From contig RQTK01000214.1 of assembly GCA_003991915.1 (NCBI GenBank), positions 211,210 to 275,209 on the forward strand: DNA of 64,000 nucleotides, written 5' to 3'. The position numbers and the translations under genes are program-made. Below the pieces are notes generated by a model. It was given only the letters and a program-made list of their open reading frames with translations. It did no database searches and was not told where the DNA came from. Source of the DNA: Elysia chlorotica (Eukaryota > Mollusca > Gastropoda > Plakobranchidae). This document shows, in pieces, positions 11,464-24,522 of this stretch (its first letter is position 1; every line of letters begins with the position of its first letter).

Positions 11464-12655
11464 TCCCAGTCAAACATGTTTTAGATTTCAAGGAGTTAAA
11501 GTGAGTGTCTTAAACGGCAAGAAAAGAACAGTTTTTAATTGAATACATGTACTTTTTCGCAGTGTGCTTCTCGTGCTTACTGTTTTGTTGTTGTTTTTTT
11601 AACTAGTGGTTCCTGTTTTGCAAATGAAAGATCGTTGGTTTATGTTGTCTAGGAAATATATTTATTTAAACCTACTGGCCAATCGTAAAATACATGCAAT
11701 ACATTTTACAATCCTACAGAGACATATTGATACAAGAGTAACAAAAAGGTTCGTAAATTCAAATATTTGAATATACAATTTAGAGAAAACACTTAACAAA
11801 TCTCTATCAAGAAAAAAGTATCTTAGATTCAAATCGATTAAGATGAATAAGAGTAGCAATAAATGGTGAAAAAAGGTCTATATAGAGACAAATTAAATCA
11901 TGTATCAGTTCTTAGTCCTTCTATAGTTTAGCATAAATGTGTGTATAAAGATCAATAATTTTGTTAGATTTCTTTTTATTGTACATTTAAAGCACTTGAA
12001 TTTATGCCCAATCACAATCGTTGAATTGTTGCTTTGAGGTTCATCAGTTCCTCCCGATTTGGATAAAACTGAAAACTTGATTTATTTTCTCTAATTTTTA
12101 AGGTGAGTCTTGTATAATTTCAAGTTAGATGAAAATGTTTTTTTTTTTTATTATTTAAAAATGAAAAAAATAAAGGAAGATCCTCTCAAATTGTACCCAT
12201 TTTCTGTTCTTTTTAGATCTAGATCGTAGATTGTTCTGCATATCGGTATATCTTATACGTGACATTGTAGCTATTTAACTTGAATTGTTCCTCAGTGAAG
12301 AGAAATCCTGAAACGAAGGTCAATCAATGGAGCCTCATTAGTTGAAACACAAGAAAGACGAGTCAGGGAGCAGCGCTTTCAGTGTTTCTCTGTTTGATCT
12401 CTCCGTTTGAATGGGCTAGGCACCGAGTGCCTGAAGTCTATGGTAATGACCAACCATCAGTGCTTCTGTGATAATATAAATGATTGACTGGTCCCTATCG
12501 ACTCTTTCAACAAGTACATGACTGTAGCTCAATAAGTTATAAGCACAGATCTAGGTCTAAGCAGAATTAGAAAATTAAATGTCTTTGTTAAAATTTCAAT
12601 CTTCTTTAAAAACAAAAATGTATTACTTACAGCATTTTGTAAGTTGTTTTTTTTG
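11131..12655. other. AT-rich intergenic with a (GA)n tract at 11409-11459
   Basis: No gene is supported. It contains one perfect GA microsatellite of about 25 units. Confidence 0.4.
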
Positions 12656-12657
12656 TA

Positions 12658-12890
12658 AGTTTGTTTAACATCCAACGTCAGCACTATATGGGATATATTG
12701 TGGACGGACACCAAGACAGACGTCTGACAATTTTATGTGCTGCCACACACGAGACAGGGTGGGGATTTTATAACTCCTCTCTTATCCGGTCACATAAAAC
12801 TGACAACGAATCAACCACTTGAACCAGTAGGGGGTGAAATCGCCTAAGCTCGAACCACGTTGGAAGCCGATGTTCTACCCCAGTGCTAAC
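12658..12890 (-). mobile_element. tRNA-derived SINE, copy 3 (near full length)
   Basis: From the low end: the tail TTGTTTAACATCCAACGTC; the body AGCACTATATGGGATATAT, GACGTCTGACAATTTTATG, TGCTGCCACACACGAGACAG and CCGGTCACATAAAACTGACA; then a head with GGGGGTGAAATCGCC and GGAAGCCGATGTTCTACCCC. Confidence 0.75.
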
Positions 12891-13133
12891 TCCCCCCCCC
12901 CTTTTTTTCCCTCCATTTTATTTGTAAAAATTAAATGGAAGCATTTCTTGATGTTTTGGTGGTCAAATTATCACAGTTTAATTTATGTTCGTGTCGTAAA
13001 TAGTTAACCTTGAGCTTTTTGTTTGTTTGTTTGTTTGTTGTTGTTTTTTTTAGTTTAGCTAATTGTGGGTTATAAGGTACGCGCGAGGGGCCACATAATT
13101 GTTTCTACTGGCACATTACTATTTAGAGAGATA

Positions 13134-13252
13134 AAGGAGTCACCGTTTATACTACTACTGTACTAGTAGTATAATGTTAAATGTACTAACTGTCTTAGGA
13201 TATCCTGAGCACAATATAGCAGTTACCGCGCTGACGTGCCGTAAAAACAAAA
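13134..13252 (+). repeat. dispersed repeat R1, copy 2
   Basis: It is homologous to 6031-6150 and ends GCTGACGTGCCGTAAAAACA. The last 40 bases are also echoed at 37330-37372. Confidence 0.6.
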
Positions 13253-13939
13253 TGACTTGGTACGGGCGTCTTTAAATTAAAACAAAAAAAAAATTAATAA
13301 CACGATGACAGTACAAACTTCCCAATGAGTTTGTTCGTCATTCAAAGAGAAAAGAAAGCAAAACATTTGCACTTTTATAAACACAAGCGTCATGAAGATT
13401 GAATTTTTACTGGTATTCGTTATACAATTATGCCATTTGGTTTCATGTGTAGAAAAGAAACAAACTAGGAACCGTCTGAATGTATTGTTGCTCAAAGTAT
13501 ATGGGTCTCAAATTACGAAAGCAAAAAGGCTTTTATACGTACATGATTCTTTTGGTGTATCCATATTTTTCCCCAAATAATATCAAATGTTGCATTGGTT
13601 TCACGGAGTGCATTGAAAAGCAATACGATATAACGGTTTTGTCAAAACTTGTTTGTTTGTTTTTCATTATGCACTTCATCTGCCTCGCTACCTTTGCATT
13701 CATGCAATAATTATTGTTATGTAATGTTTTTAAAGTTTTTCTTTAAGTTTATTGTTGAAATAAATTGTGAAATCATTAGCATGCGTAGAGAATTGTGTCT
13801 GCATAATTAAAGAGAGACTTGGTGACCTACAAAAACAGCTAACTCACTTAAGGGTGTTAATTGTTATTCTACCATGGGGCTAAGACGTTTAAACGACTGG
13901 GTTGAACTCTGGATATGATGCTGGATGCTAATAGAAAGA

Positions 13940-13941
<2 letters not shown>

Positions 13942-13996
<55 letters not shown>

Positions 13997-14133
13997 TCAG
14001 AGAGAGAGGTACAAAAAAACAAGCATAGTTTGGGATAGATTTATTAATATACATAGAGAAAAAGAAATAAAGAAAACGTGGTAGAGAAAGAGTCACGAAG
14101 AAAGAGTGAGACAGAGAACGTGTGTGTGTGTGT

Positions 14134-14209
<76 letters not shown>

Positions 14210-14211
14210 GG
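13942..14211. repeat. (GA)n and (GT)n microsatellite cluster
   Basis: GA runs lie at 13942-13993 and about 14134-14211, with GT at 14121-14134. Confidence 0.95.
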
Positions 14212-17200
14212 TGAATAAGGTCATTTTGTTAGGAGTAGGCAGCATTATGACGAGAAGTGAGTCAGAAGTGAAAAATGCTATAAATTAAATGAGACACGAG
14301 TACAATTATAATTAGGAGTGTGACTGTGAGGGGAGAGACAATAATGGAGACTGCATTAGTGTTAATAGCGCAGCGTTTCCAATGCAACCCCATAAAATCT
14401 TTCTTTATTATTTATGGCGCTGCTGCTGTTGTTGTTGTCGTCGTTGGTGTTGCTGTACTTGGGGTCTTATTGGTGTCCTAATCGCTATTGTTGTTGATGT
14501 AGTGATTGTTGTTTTAAAAAAACCTCATTATACAGAGTGGATATGGATATTATTGCGACCAACAGAAAACGTAAAATGTCCGATTCATAATACTATTACT
14601 ACTGTGGTGTTGTTGTTATTGTTGGTATTGTTTAAAAAACTCAACATACAGAGTGGATATACATGTATATAATTGCAACCAATACAAAACTTAAAATGTC
14701 TGACTCATAATACTGTAGCCTACATGTTATTAATATCACTTCTGTTTTATTTTGTTTAGAAATTTTCCATGCCCTGTTAAGTTATGTGGGCTTTTTTTTT
14801 TCACAGTAGACAAGCCTTTTATTATCTGTGTTTATTCAGAAAGAAGCGAAATATAGTCAAACCGAAAAGGTGCAGAGGAGGTGTGAGGGATAAAACATGC
14901 TACATCATATGATAAAGTTGGGTATTTTTATACTAATCAGTACAATTAAAAAAAAAAAAAGATTTAACGCAAAGTAAAAAAAGAAATATTTTTAAAAAAT
15001 CCACGAAATGGACACAACTTGTTAGCAATTTAAATTTCCATTTCATCAATTAAGAAATCCAAATGTGTGTGTTTGGATCGATGCGATGAAAAGTCCTCGC
15101 TTCCACAGTGATATTATTCAGTTCACGTTTTGTGAACACTTCTCCAACATAATCATCGACTGGGCTCTGGTTAACGGGACTGATGATTGTGTTAAGTTGG
15201 GTTACACTTTACAAACAGGTCCTCATCCCAGACACGTGAGGCGACTTTTGGCTCCACTCAGCCAGCCCTCACCACAAAAACAGTTTAAGGGCGGAGTAAG
15301 CTGCCTTTTGTTTTTGTTTTTTAAGCAAAAACTATTTGGAACTCCCGTTTTAGGTACCGTGCCATAATGCCCATAAATTAAATAGTATTAGTAGAGACTG
15401 TGAAAAAAAATGTGATTCGGGGCCTAGAGCAAAAACGAATAGCTCCATTTCACCTTAAGTTCTATGGCCTAGACTTACGGAGCCAATGATCGATCAGAAA
15501 CCACAATGTCTATTCGACGTGATTATGTCATCTGTTAAAGTCGCCTATGCCGCAAGGCCTGTGCATGTATTGTAGATGTGTATGGTACTTATCGTATAAG
15601 TTTACCCTGTCATTCCAATAATCCTGTTTGTCGGCAACCTCAATTGTATCATATGATTATTCCCCCAAGTTTCGTTCTAGGGCAGTGAAGGATTACATGT
15701 CTGTTCCCACGAAAAGCTGCGATAGCCACTTGCAACTTTTTGCAATTTTTCAATCTCAAAGAGAAATAAAGCAACTTTTACACAAACAAAATGAACAATT
15801 TCATGTGCGTTTTATACGTTGAGGCAAACAGACACACAGACAGGTGTAGATAGACTAGCTGGGTCAAATTACATGTAATCATATTTTTATTATAAATGAG
15901 CCTTTCTGTTTGAATCATAAGTAAAATTACTTTGGAGAGGTACCACACCAGTGCGTATTGAAACTCCCTATTTTGCTGTCGTAATTTCGCCATATAAAAA
16001 TGTCAACACTCATGACATTGGTTCTAAAAAAAGCACTGATCGAGACAGCCGCATTGCATAATTTACAAGAATAAAAAGTGGATAGAATCAGAAAACAGGA
16101 TGACATGATAACAGGGTCCAAAGATGTGTCCTGCGCACAGAAATTCGAATACTATTAGCATTAATAGTTTTTTCTGGATTGATAGTTCCAATCCCACCCA
16201 CCCATTTGGGCTTATATTTTTTTTCAAACGATAAAGTAATCTTTCAGTCATAAACAGACAAAAACGTATTGGATGCCGGAAAGTTTCCTTTTCTTTCTCT
16301 CTTAGTTTCACTGTCTGCCACTCCACCTTCTTTTTATTATATTATCTTGATGGTGTACTTCTTGCTCTTGTTTGGTCATGAGGCTTATGTTATATTTTTT
16401 ATTAATCGTAATTGTCGCAACACAAATGTTTTATAGTACTAGTAGCCATTAAAAGCATTTAAAATTATAAAAAGGGTTTAGTTTGAATTTTCTTATATGG
16501 GCTAAAATTATGCCGCAACTTTGTGCCACTTTGAATCACAACTTTTCGCGTGGACATTCAGGTGTACGTATGATTGTCGGTTGTCTCAAGACTTCCATTC
16601 ATCAGACCAACACCTTGTAATCTCAACATGGGTGATTTTCTGATTAACCATTTATGCATACTGTGGGTACCAGTATGTTTAAGTTTGAGGTTCATGCACA
16701 AGTACCGAAAACAATCTTTGTACGAAAATACATGTAATAGAAAAATGACTGCGCTCTGTGGGATTAGAACCGTGGACTTGTACTAACTACTATAGATCTA
16801 TGTGTTCTTACAGAATCTGGCTTACAACTCGAGGATTAGCTGGTCAACTTCATTAAAATATTTATAGGCTATGAAAATTCTCCCATAACGTTGTTTTTTT
16901 ATTCCCACGTCTGAAATGATAAATTGAAAACAATGCATTGTACATGTTTGTGTACTAGTAATACTTATAGTATAAATAGAAAACCCCATGAATGTTAGCA
17001 TGTAATGATGTATACATGTCGAGATACTGTTGGTCAGAAGTGAAGTTTTTCTACAAGTTTTTTTTTTAAAGCTCATTCAACAAGAAAATGCATACATAAG
17101 TTTGATAATTAAACTTTGAACGCGAATAAGAACTATACGCGTGTAGTATTTATTAAATTCAGATTGAAATTTTAGGCTGTCCTCATGAATGCACAATGTT

Positions 17201-17615
17201 TAAATTTTAATGGATTATAAAATGTACTTTTACATGTTCATATATTGATTTTGTTTTTAGAAACAAATTACAATAACTTTGCATCCGAACAATCAATCCC
17301 AAACTGTCTGTTGCCTGTTCTCTAGTTGATGATGACTAACACACCCCATCCACAATACAGCCTCTATACTTAGTGCTGAGTTTGGATGCTAAGCAAAGAA
17401 ACAAGGAAATACAGTGGAAACCTAAAAAAAAAATGAAGTCTGATAAATCAATTTCTCATAAACCGAATTTTGCAAGAGAATGTTGTTGTTTTTTTAATAT
17501 GTTTGGGTCTATTAAAATCAGACTGATAATAATTATTATTTAAACCTTTTTTTCTAGTTCGATTCTTTTATTTAAAGCTCATATTAGTCATAACCACCCA
17601 TAGGCATTACACAAG
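14212..17615. other. intergenic, nothing recognised
   Basis: It has GTT-rich patches near 14410-14480 and 14605-14625 and poly-A runs. No open frame shows a domain. A B-box-like complement near 16762 is too weak to call. Confidence 0.35.
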
Positions 17616-17617
17616 TA

Positions 17618-18388
17618 CAGTAAAACTCTGGTATAACGAGAACTCCCGGACCAGATGCCTTCTCTCGTTATTGCCGAGTTCTCGTTATTCCACTTGTAAA
17701 GGGAAATAATAAGTGCTTTTGTCTCCAGAGTAATGCGCTTTCTTTTAGATGCCATTTTTGAAGACGTGAAGAGAGATTATCAGTTTTGGAATTGACGACG
17801 TGGATTGAAGATGAGCGATCTAATCACTGTAACCTTGACTGACTGACAACTCCATCAATGATCAGCTAGGCCTATACCATCGCACACCGTGTGCTATGTG
17901 GTGGTTGGGTGGGCTAGGCGGCCTAGTCCATGTGCGTTCTGTTGGTGGTGGTGAAGGGTAGTAACAAAGTTAGGCATCCTACTTCGGCGTGCTTATTGGT
18001 TATTGTTTCTTAGGCTTAGCTTAGGCCTAGTGTGCGTGTGTGCAGAGAGTGAGAGGCGTGTGCCAGCCTCTCGCTTTCGACACAAGCAATGCGATGGGTG
18101 ACGCAGTGAAGTAGCCTATTGGCTCGCAATCTTCTTCACAGTTGAGTGCGGCATGCATGGTCTTTGTCATTTGCGACACAATGGCTGCTAAAAGGCCTTA
18201 GGACTATTACTTTATTTGAACATGAGGGTCTTCGATCTCTCTATTACAGAGTTCACTTTCCATTTGTTCTCGTTATTCCAGAATCGTAGTTACAAAGCTA
18301 AAGAAGGGAGAAAAACGGGGATTGAGAAAAAGTCTTGTTATTACCGAGTTCTCGTTGTTTCAATTGTCGTTATAAGTGGACTCCACTG
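17618..18388. mobile_element. non-autonomous pogo/Tigger-like DNA transposon
   Basis: It is flanked by TA on both sides. The left end is CAGTAAAACTCTGGTATAAC and the right end, on the minus strand, is CAGTGGAGTCCACTTATAAC. Subterminal direct repeats of the type CGTTATT.CCGAGTTCTCGTT lie near 17663 and 18335. CAGT...TATAACGAG termini with a TA target duplication are typical of pogo/Tigger elements. No transposase is seen. Confidence 0.65.
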
Positions 18389-19894
18389 TATATACATATT
18401 CAACTGCGCCTTTTGCCGATTTCACTTTTTTAAAACTGTTTCTTAACATACGAAGATACATCCTGCGTGGAGCTAGTATACTATAACGCCTGGGCCGGGG
18501 GTTTAAAATATTTCTACACAATGACAAGAAATGAAGAAGGAACAGCGATGATAATGGCGGCTAAAATTAATTTACGAGATGCGTTCACTTTAGGGTTTTG
18601 TAAGAGAGATTCTTTATTTAGTGATATGATAAAGATTACGAAAAAAAAAACAACAAATTAATGAACAAGATAAATTAATAAATAAAAATAGATATATACA
18701 AAGGATGAATTCAAAAATGTTAAAATTGCTTAGGTCTTTGTTAAATCGAGGCCACTACTGACTACGTGTTTTCGAAATTCGACTCCCGTTGTAGCCATGA
18801 TTTACTGTATACCGAAGATCTAACTGAAAGAGAGATAGGAATTTTTAACTCTAGGGACAATCACTTCAATACTTAAAATAAATACTCAACTGCTTCCATT
18901 ATGGTAAGCAGTAGCACTAGCCTAGACGATTATATCGAAGTTGTTTTTTTTTCTTTTTTTAAAAGAAGGCATTTTTATTCTTATTCCTGCTTCTAAAGAT
19001 AAAATGATTTAAAGACAACATTAATCTTGTAAAACTAAAAGTATGAAACTCGGAAAAGTCATTTCGATTTCATGTATATAAATCTTCAAAAAATAATTAT
19101 TAAATTTGTTGAACCTAATCGTTCTGATATTTTTTTAGTTTTAAATTTCATATAAATGGGGAGAAAACTATACATGGGTTATTCAAGAATCATAGGCCAT
19201 ACCCAAAACAGTTTGAAATCATTCCTTTTTCCTTTTTTTATTTAAACGACACAAGTTTGCCTCAATCAACAGGAAAACTAAAATGATCTTGTTGATAAAC
19301 ACATACTTTGCATTTATTAATATTTAAAACATATATATATAAATATAAATAATAAAAAATCAACATACTTATTAAAGCTTTTGATGTATGGTTATATGAA
19401 GGAATTATACAAACTGACATTTTATATTCTGTACACCCTATGTAACCAAACATGTGGCTACACATTACATGTATCATTATATATACATGTATTGTCAGGA
19501 AACGATGAGTTTTAATTGGCTAGATTATATAAATATTGCTCTACTACAAATGTCGTTTCAGTAACATGGCAATACAAGCTTTACTATAATACCAAATAAA
19601 CGTGCGAATTGTGATGATATTCACGTCGATGTATTTTATTCAATGTCTTTTTTTAAGTGTATAAAAAGTATGTGAAAAAGAAAAATCAAAATACCTAAAG
19701 TATAATGCACCAGAGGTGTAGGAGAGCAACTTGTACAATCAACACTTTAACTTCAAAGTGAACATCTCAAGAGCAATTTTTGTTGTGATCAAATCTATTT
19801 AGTGTCAACAGCTGCATAGAATTTCTATAAGAATGCTTTTACAGTTTTGATGTCTAAATATCGGCTTCCGTCGCAGCAGGTACAGGTCCGTAGC
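18389..19894. other. AT-rich intergenic, nothing firm
   Basis: A CAGTAAATCATGG-like end near 18805 might be a remnant of another pogo-like element, but no partner end was found. Confidence 0.3.
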
Positions 19895-20085
19895 TAAAGC
19901 CCTGGCAATTTCGCCACCTACTGTTTGGGTCGTGTCAGTTTAATATGACCAGCGGAGACAAGAGTCATGGTATTCCTGCACTGTCTCGTGTGTGGCAGCA
20001 CATAAAATTGCCAGACGTCAAGTCTTGGGGTCCGTCCACAATATAGCATATATTGACGTTGGACGTTAAACCAATTCAACTACCA
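19895..20085 (+). mobile_element. tRNA-derived SINE, copy 4
   Basis: It holds TTTGGGTCGTGTCAGTTTAA, GAGACAAGAGTCATGGTATT, GTCTCGTGTGTGGCAGCACA, AAATTGCCAGACGTCAAGTC and the tail GACGTTGGACGTTAAACCAA. Confidence 0.75.
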
Positions 20086-23000
20086 CAACACCTTTATGTT
20101 ACTAATTTCATGTATAAACTGATATATTTTTTCATAGATTATAAATCACTGAATACGGATCATCCTCTGTTTTAACTTTGAATTGAGAGCTTACTCTATG
20201 TGTACTTGAGGAGAAGAAAAAGAACAGGTACGTGAGGTGGCTAGAACTCCTGTTACAACAATTGGTCAAAACATTTTGTGAAACTGTAACTTCTTGTACT
20301 TTGTTTCGAAGCACCATCACCATCACCATCACTGTCTCCATTCTCGACTAGATAACTTGAAATTTGAATCAAAGGAATACAACATGAAATATTCACAAAA
20401 ACACACAGGATTTATAATAAGTAAATACAACCAAACAATTTATCAAACAGCTAGACCTAAGCAATGTAAATCAAAATAACATTCTGTAATGCAAATTCTA
20501 TTAAAACAACAACATAAAAACATTCCAAACCGCGGCTTTAGAAGTTTAGATGAAAACATACACTGTAATAAAATTGTACATTTGTATTATGAAACAACTT
20601 TTTCACTGTATTTATTTTTATTGTATGCAAGGCAACCTTTAGTACAGGCTACATCACTGATTGCTTAAAGTGAACTGATAATGATTAATATCTTCATAAT
20701 AAAGAAAACAGTTATCTATTTCCATGATAATATCAGAAACTTTGGGAAAGTATGCTGCTCAGATGGTAATTATTGTTCAGTCCACTCATCCTGAACAACA
20801 TAAATGTTAACTTATAAACTCTGCCGTATAATATATTCTACACAGTACTTCAATTAGGTATCCAACGCACTTAAAGTGCGTGTTACTCAATTTTTTTACA
20901 TTTCTTTATGGAAAGTTTGATTTTCTGACACGCTTTAAAATAATAATTAATCAAACTGAACATCAAATCATTTTGGAGAATTTCAACCCATGGAATCAAT
21001 TTAAAGGAAACAACCAATGTACTTGACATGGATCTGATGATTTTTAACATATATCAACTAATCAAACTAACAACAGATAAGCTAATACATGTAATAGTTA
21101 AAGGATATACATGTACATATACAGCTTATATACAAAATTGCATTTATTGTAGCACCTCTGGAATCATTTATTAAAAAACTGAGAAAAATGAAATTCCGAC
21201 ATTTACTGATTTCTAGGACTTGCACTAAGAGTATACTATTATTACCATGATAAACGTTACAGGACCAGACTATCTTACACCATGTCACTGTCAAAAGATA
21301 ACACCTTCTTTAAAAAAACCCACATAGACAGAGATTGGCAATGTAATCATAAATTGCTTTTCCTCTCTTGCCAAGACGTACCAAAGAAAATGAACAAATA
21401 ACATGGAGAACAAAAGCTCCATGGTGTATGTATTTTAAATCATTTAATTCAGCTATCCAGTAAATTTATTAGGTTAAGTAGTTAACAAACCTTCAGTGGC
21501 TATACCTTTGATTGTTTTTAACCTGTAAAAGAACAAAATCACTTGCTTCCCTAATCAGAGAATAAAATTAATGAATATTTTCATTTATCTCAGCAATTGA
21601 AGTTTTAGGAAAACAAACAAGTCAAACTTTTGCAACAAAAAATAAATAGAACAGGAAGCCTTGGATCAGGGGAAGATCAAATTTAATGAAGTATACCAGC
21701 TTGATGCTCTGGTTAAAACTAAGATGATAATACTATCAAAACAAAAATCAATCACATTGCACTTATTAGCCATGAAATCTAGAAACTAAATATAAAGTTG
21801 TACAAAGAAAAAAAAGAGAAATATAAAAGTTAATACATGTACATATTTGAATTTCCTGCTTCAGTGGGTGGGAAAAAATCAAATAATAGGAAAGAAAAAT
21901 AGTTCAGGGGGTGACTGCTTTCCTTTTTTATGTTGAATTAAAAAAAAAAAAATGGGTCTAACAGGAGGAATTTACTTCGCCAGTAAAAGAAAAACTGTAA
22001 AAAAAAAAGCTTAATACAGAATGGAATTGGAACTGATGCCTAAGAAGTATTCAAAAAAGGCAATTTTGATTTCAAATGAAACATTTTTAAAAAATCTGAT
22101 AAAAATAAATGTATACCTATGAGCACCAGTGGAAAAGTACATGTACATCATGAATGAATATGTAGGCCAAGAAAATGTTTTCTTATAAAAAGAATTGTAT
22201 TTCTTGAACTAAGATCATGAAAACGCATTATATAACTTTAGGGTTCATAAGTTTTTGCAATTTGTAATTCGATTGATCAGAACTATGAATTGTTTTGGGG
22301 TTTTTTTTGGCTGAGCTGCAGTGGAGATAAAGCACATTTAAAATATGTGCTCTCTCAGATTTCACTAAAACAATCAAACTTTTCATATCCTGAGGTTACT
22401 TTTCTCTTGATGGATCCATGAAATGACCAAACAAGTATTTATTTTCTTTTAACCTCAATACAAAAAAGGTACAATATTTACATATCCTTACAGAAGATAC
22501 AAATGGCTGACATGACAAATGGAAGGTTGCAATTATGCTTGATCACAGAAGATTAATGCTTCTAAAGTGCTGCCACTTACTCAAATACAAAGAAACACCC
22601 GCAAACATTAAAATCCTGGTATACTGTACAACATGAAGATAACAAATGAAAATAAGTAGGTATTGCCATGTTTTAGACAAAAAGAAAGATGGGCATAAAT
22701 GACTTTTGCGACACATGTAAAAGACGTGGTATAAAACTTAGAAATTTAAAAATGAAAAATAACTGATTGCCTTAAAAAAAAAGATTATTTCTTTCAACTT
22801 GAGAGTACTGTAAAGATACAAAATAATCATGCTGCTATTTACACATACTTGGAATTTTATCAAGTAAGTAATAATTACAAGTCATGCAGAGGAAAAGGCG
22901 CAGACAACCTTAAAAAATAATATATTGCTAACAAAAGAGGCTTCCTTAACAAAATGAAGATATCTTGGCTACACAAACACATCTTTATTTCCAACATTTA

Positions 23001-23717
23001 CTTATTTATATCTTCAAGTTCAGATGATTTTTAGATGACAGATGTTATCAACTACAATAAAACACCAGCAATAAAATCTGACACTTTAGAATACAATATA
23101 TAAGCATAATGAGCAAAATATATTGGTCATCTTGTAAAAGTCTGACTTCGTAAAATGAATTGCTCATCAATTTAACTGATTAAATCTTTTAAAACAATTT
23201 CTTTAAATCATAATTTATTTTTACCTCCACAGAACAACACCAATAACATTTTATTTTTAAAAAAGCTAGTAAGGACAGTATTTGATTATGATAGCAACTC
23301 GTGTATGTTAATGGATATCAGATTTAGTGAGCGATTTGGTTCACTGCAAAATAAATTTAAGTTGCCATTTGTCCATAATATTATATGTTAACTTTGTTTC
23401 AAAATTTTTGAATTCAATACATGTGTGCATGCATTTCTTTTTCTTCACATCACAGCTATGAACGTTTTACCTCAAAATCTGTCTGAAGAACATATAGACA
23501 TTTTTTTTTTTATTTGTATCCTTGCATTCACTGAAGATCAACTTGCAAATGCATATAATTTATTTATTTAAAATATTCAGCAGTTCATTGGCAATTACAA
23601 ACAACAAATCTCAGTTTTGATGTGTTGTAATTGATCATGTATAAAAAGTACTTTTTTTGTTTTCAAAAGAGGAAGTTAAATTACAAAATAGTCAAAGATA
23701 TTTTTTAAAACCTAATA
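20086..23717. other. AT-rich, repeat-poor intergenic DNA
   Basis: It lies downstream of the unrecognised minus-strand gene, so an extended 3' UTR is possible but not shown. A CATCAC run near 20313 and several TACATGTA palindromes are the only motifs noted. Confidence 0.35.
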
Positions 23718-24522
23718 CAGCAATCTCCATTTCTAACCAAATTCTGTATAACAAGAAATGTTGGAACAACAAGAGGTTTGAACATTCCTGCTTTACTCAC
23801 GATTTGTGCCATATGATTTATTTTGGAAATAAGGAGAGCCTAAATCATATAACCCTGCTAATAACGAGAAGTTTGAGAATAGATCTGCTCTAAACCAATG
23901 AGAAGGTGCCAAATGGTAAACATCTCATTCTGGCACCTCAAAACTGTTCAGCCAATCTCCCCACCCCGCTGACAAAAGTGACATTAGTGATAACCCCACC
24001 TTCCCATACAGGCACCCACCTCTTGTTCTATTATCAAAGTAAACAAAGCTGCCTAGTGCAAGGCTAGACGATTGAACAGCCAAGCCCATCCATAGTAGTA
24101 CTAATGTTTTATAATCTCTAATTCATTATATATTTGGGTCTATACAATTGAATAATACTGTTAACTTTTAATCCGTTGCATCATCCATTTATAAAACTCA
24201 TGAATTTAATTATGGTAGTAGAGTAGAAGAAGTACCTATGTAACTTGCTATCCTGGTAAACAGAAACAAGAACACACTGGTATGTATAAATGAGAGATCT
24301 AGATCTAGATAGAGTATGTCGCCTCGCATTCCGAACAAAAAAAGAGAGGAGAGAGGGCGGAGGGCGGTGGGTGCACTTGAAAATCCATTGTAATATGATG
24401 AGGGCACATTTGTCCTCTTTCAATTTCAATAAAATCGTCTTTGAGTCTCATTTTGGGAATAACAAGAACCCTTGCTAAAACGAGAGATGTTAAGAAAAAC
24501 AAGTTATAACCGAGTTTTACTG
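23718..24522. mobile_element. second non-autonomous pogo/Tigger-like element
   Basis: TA flanks both ends. The right end on the minus strand is CAGTAAAACTCGGTTATAAC. The left end is a more diverged CAGCAATCTCC followed by TGTATAACAAG. Internal AATAACGAGAA and AATAACAAGAA motifs repeat. Only 8 of the first 20 bases of the ends agree well. Confidence 0.5.

Noticed and set aside
16750-16830. tRNA-like segment (GGGATTAGAACCGTGGAC)
   Set aside because: Only a weak B-box complement; no A box or SINE body.
18735-18810. Possible third pogo-like terminus (CAGTAAATCATGG on the minus strand)
   Set aside because: No matching opposite end within 1.5 kb was found.
20294-20479. Open frame with a run of seven histidines
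   Set aside because: The run comes from a short CACCAT/CATCAC repeat; nothing else supports a gene.
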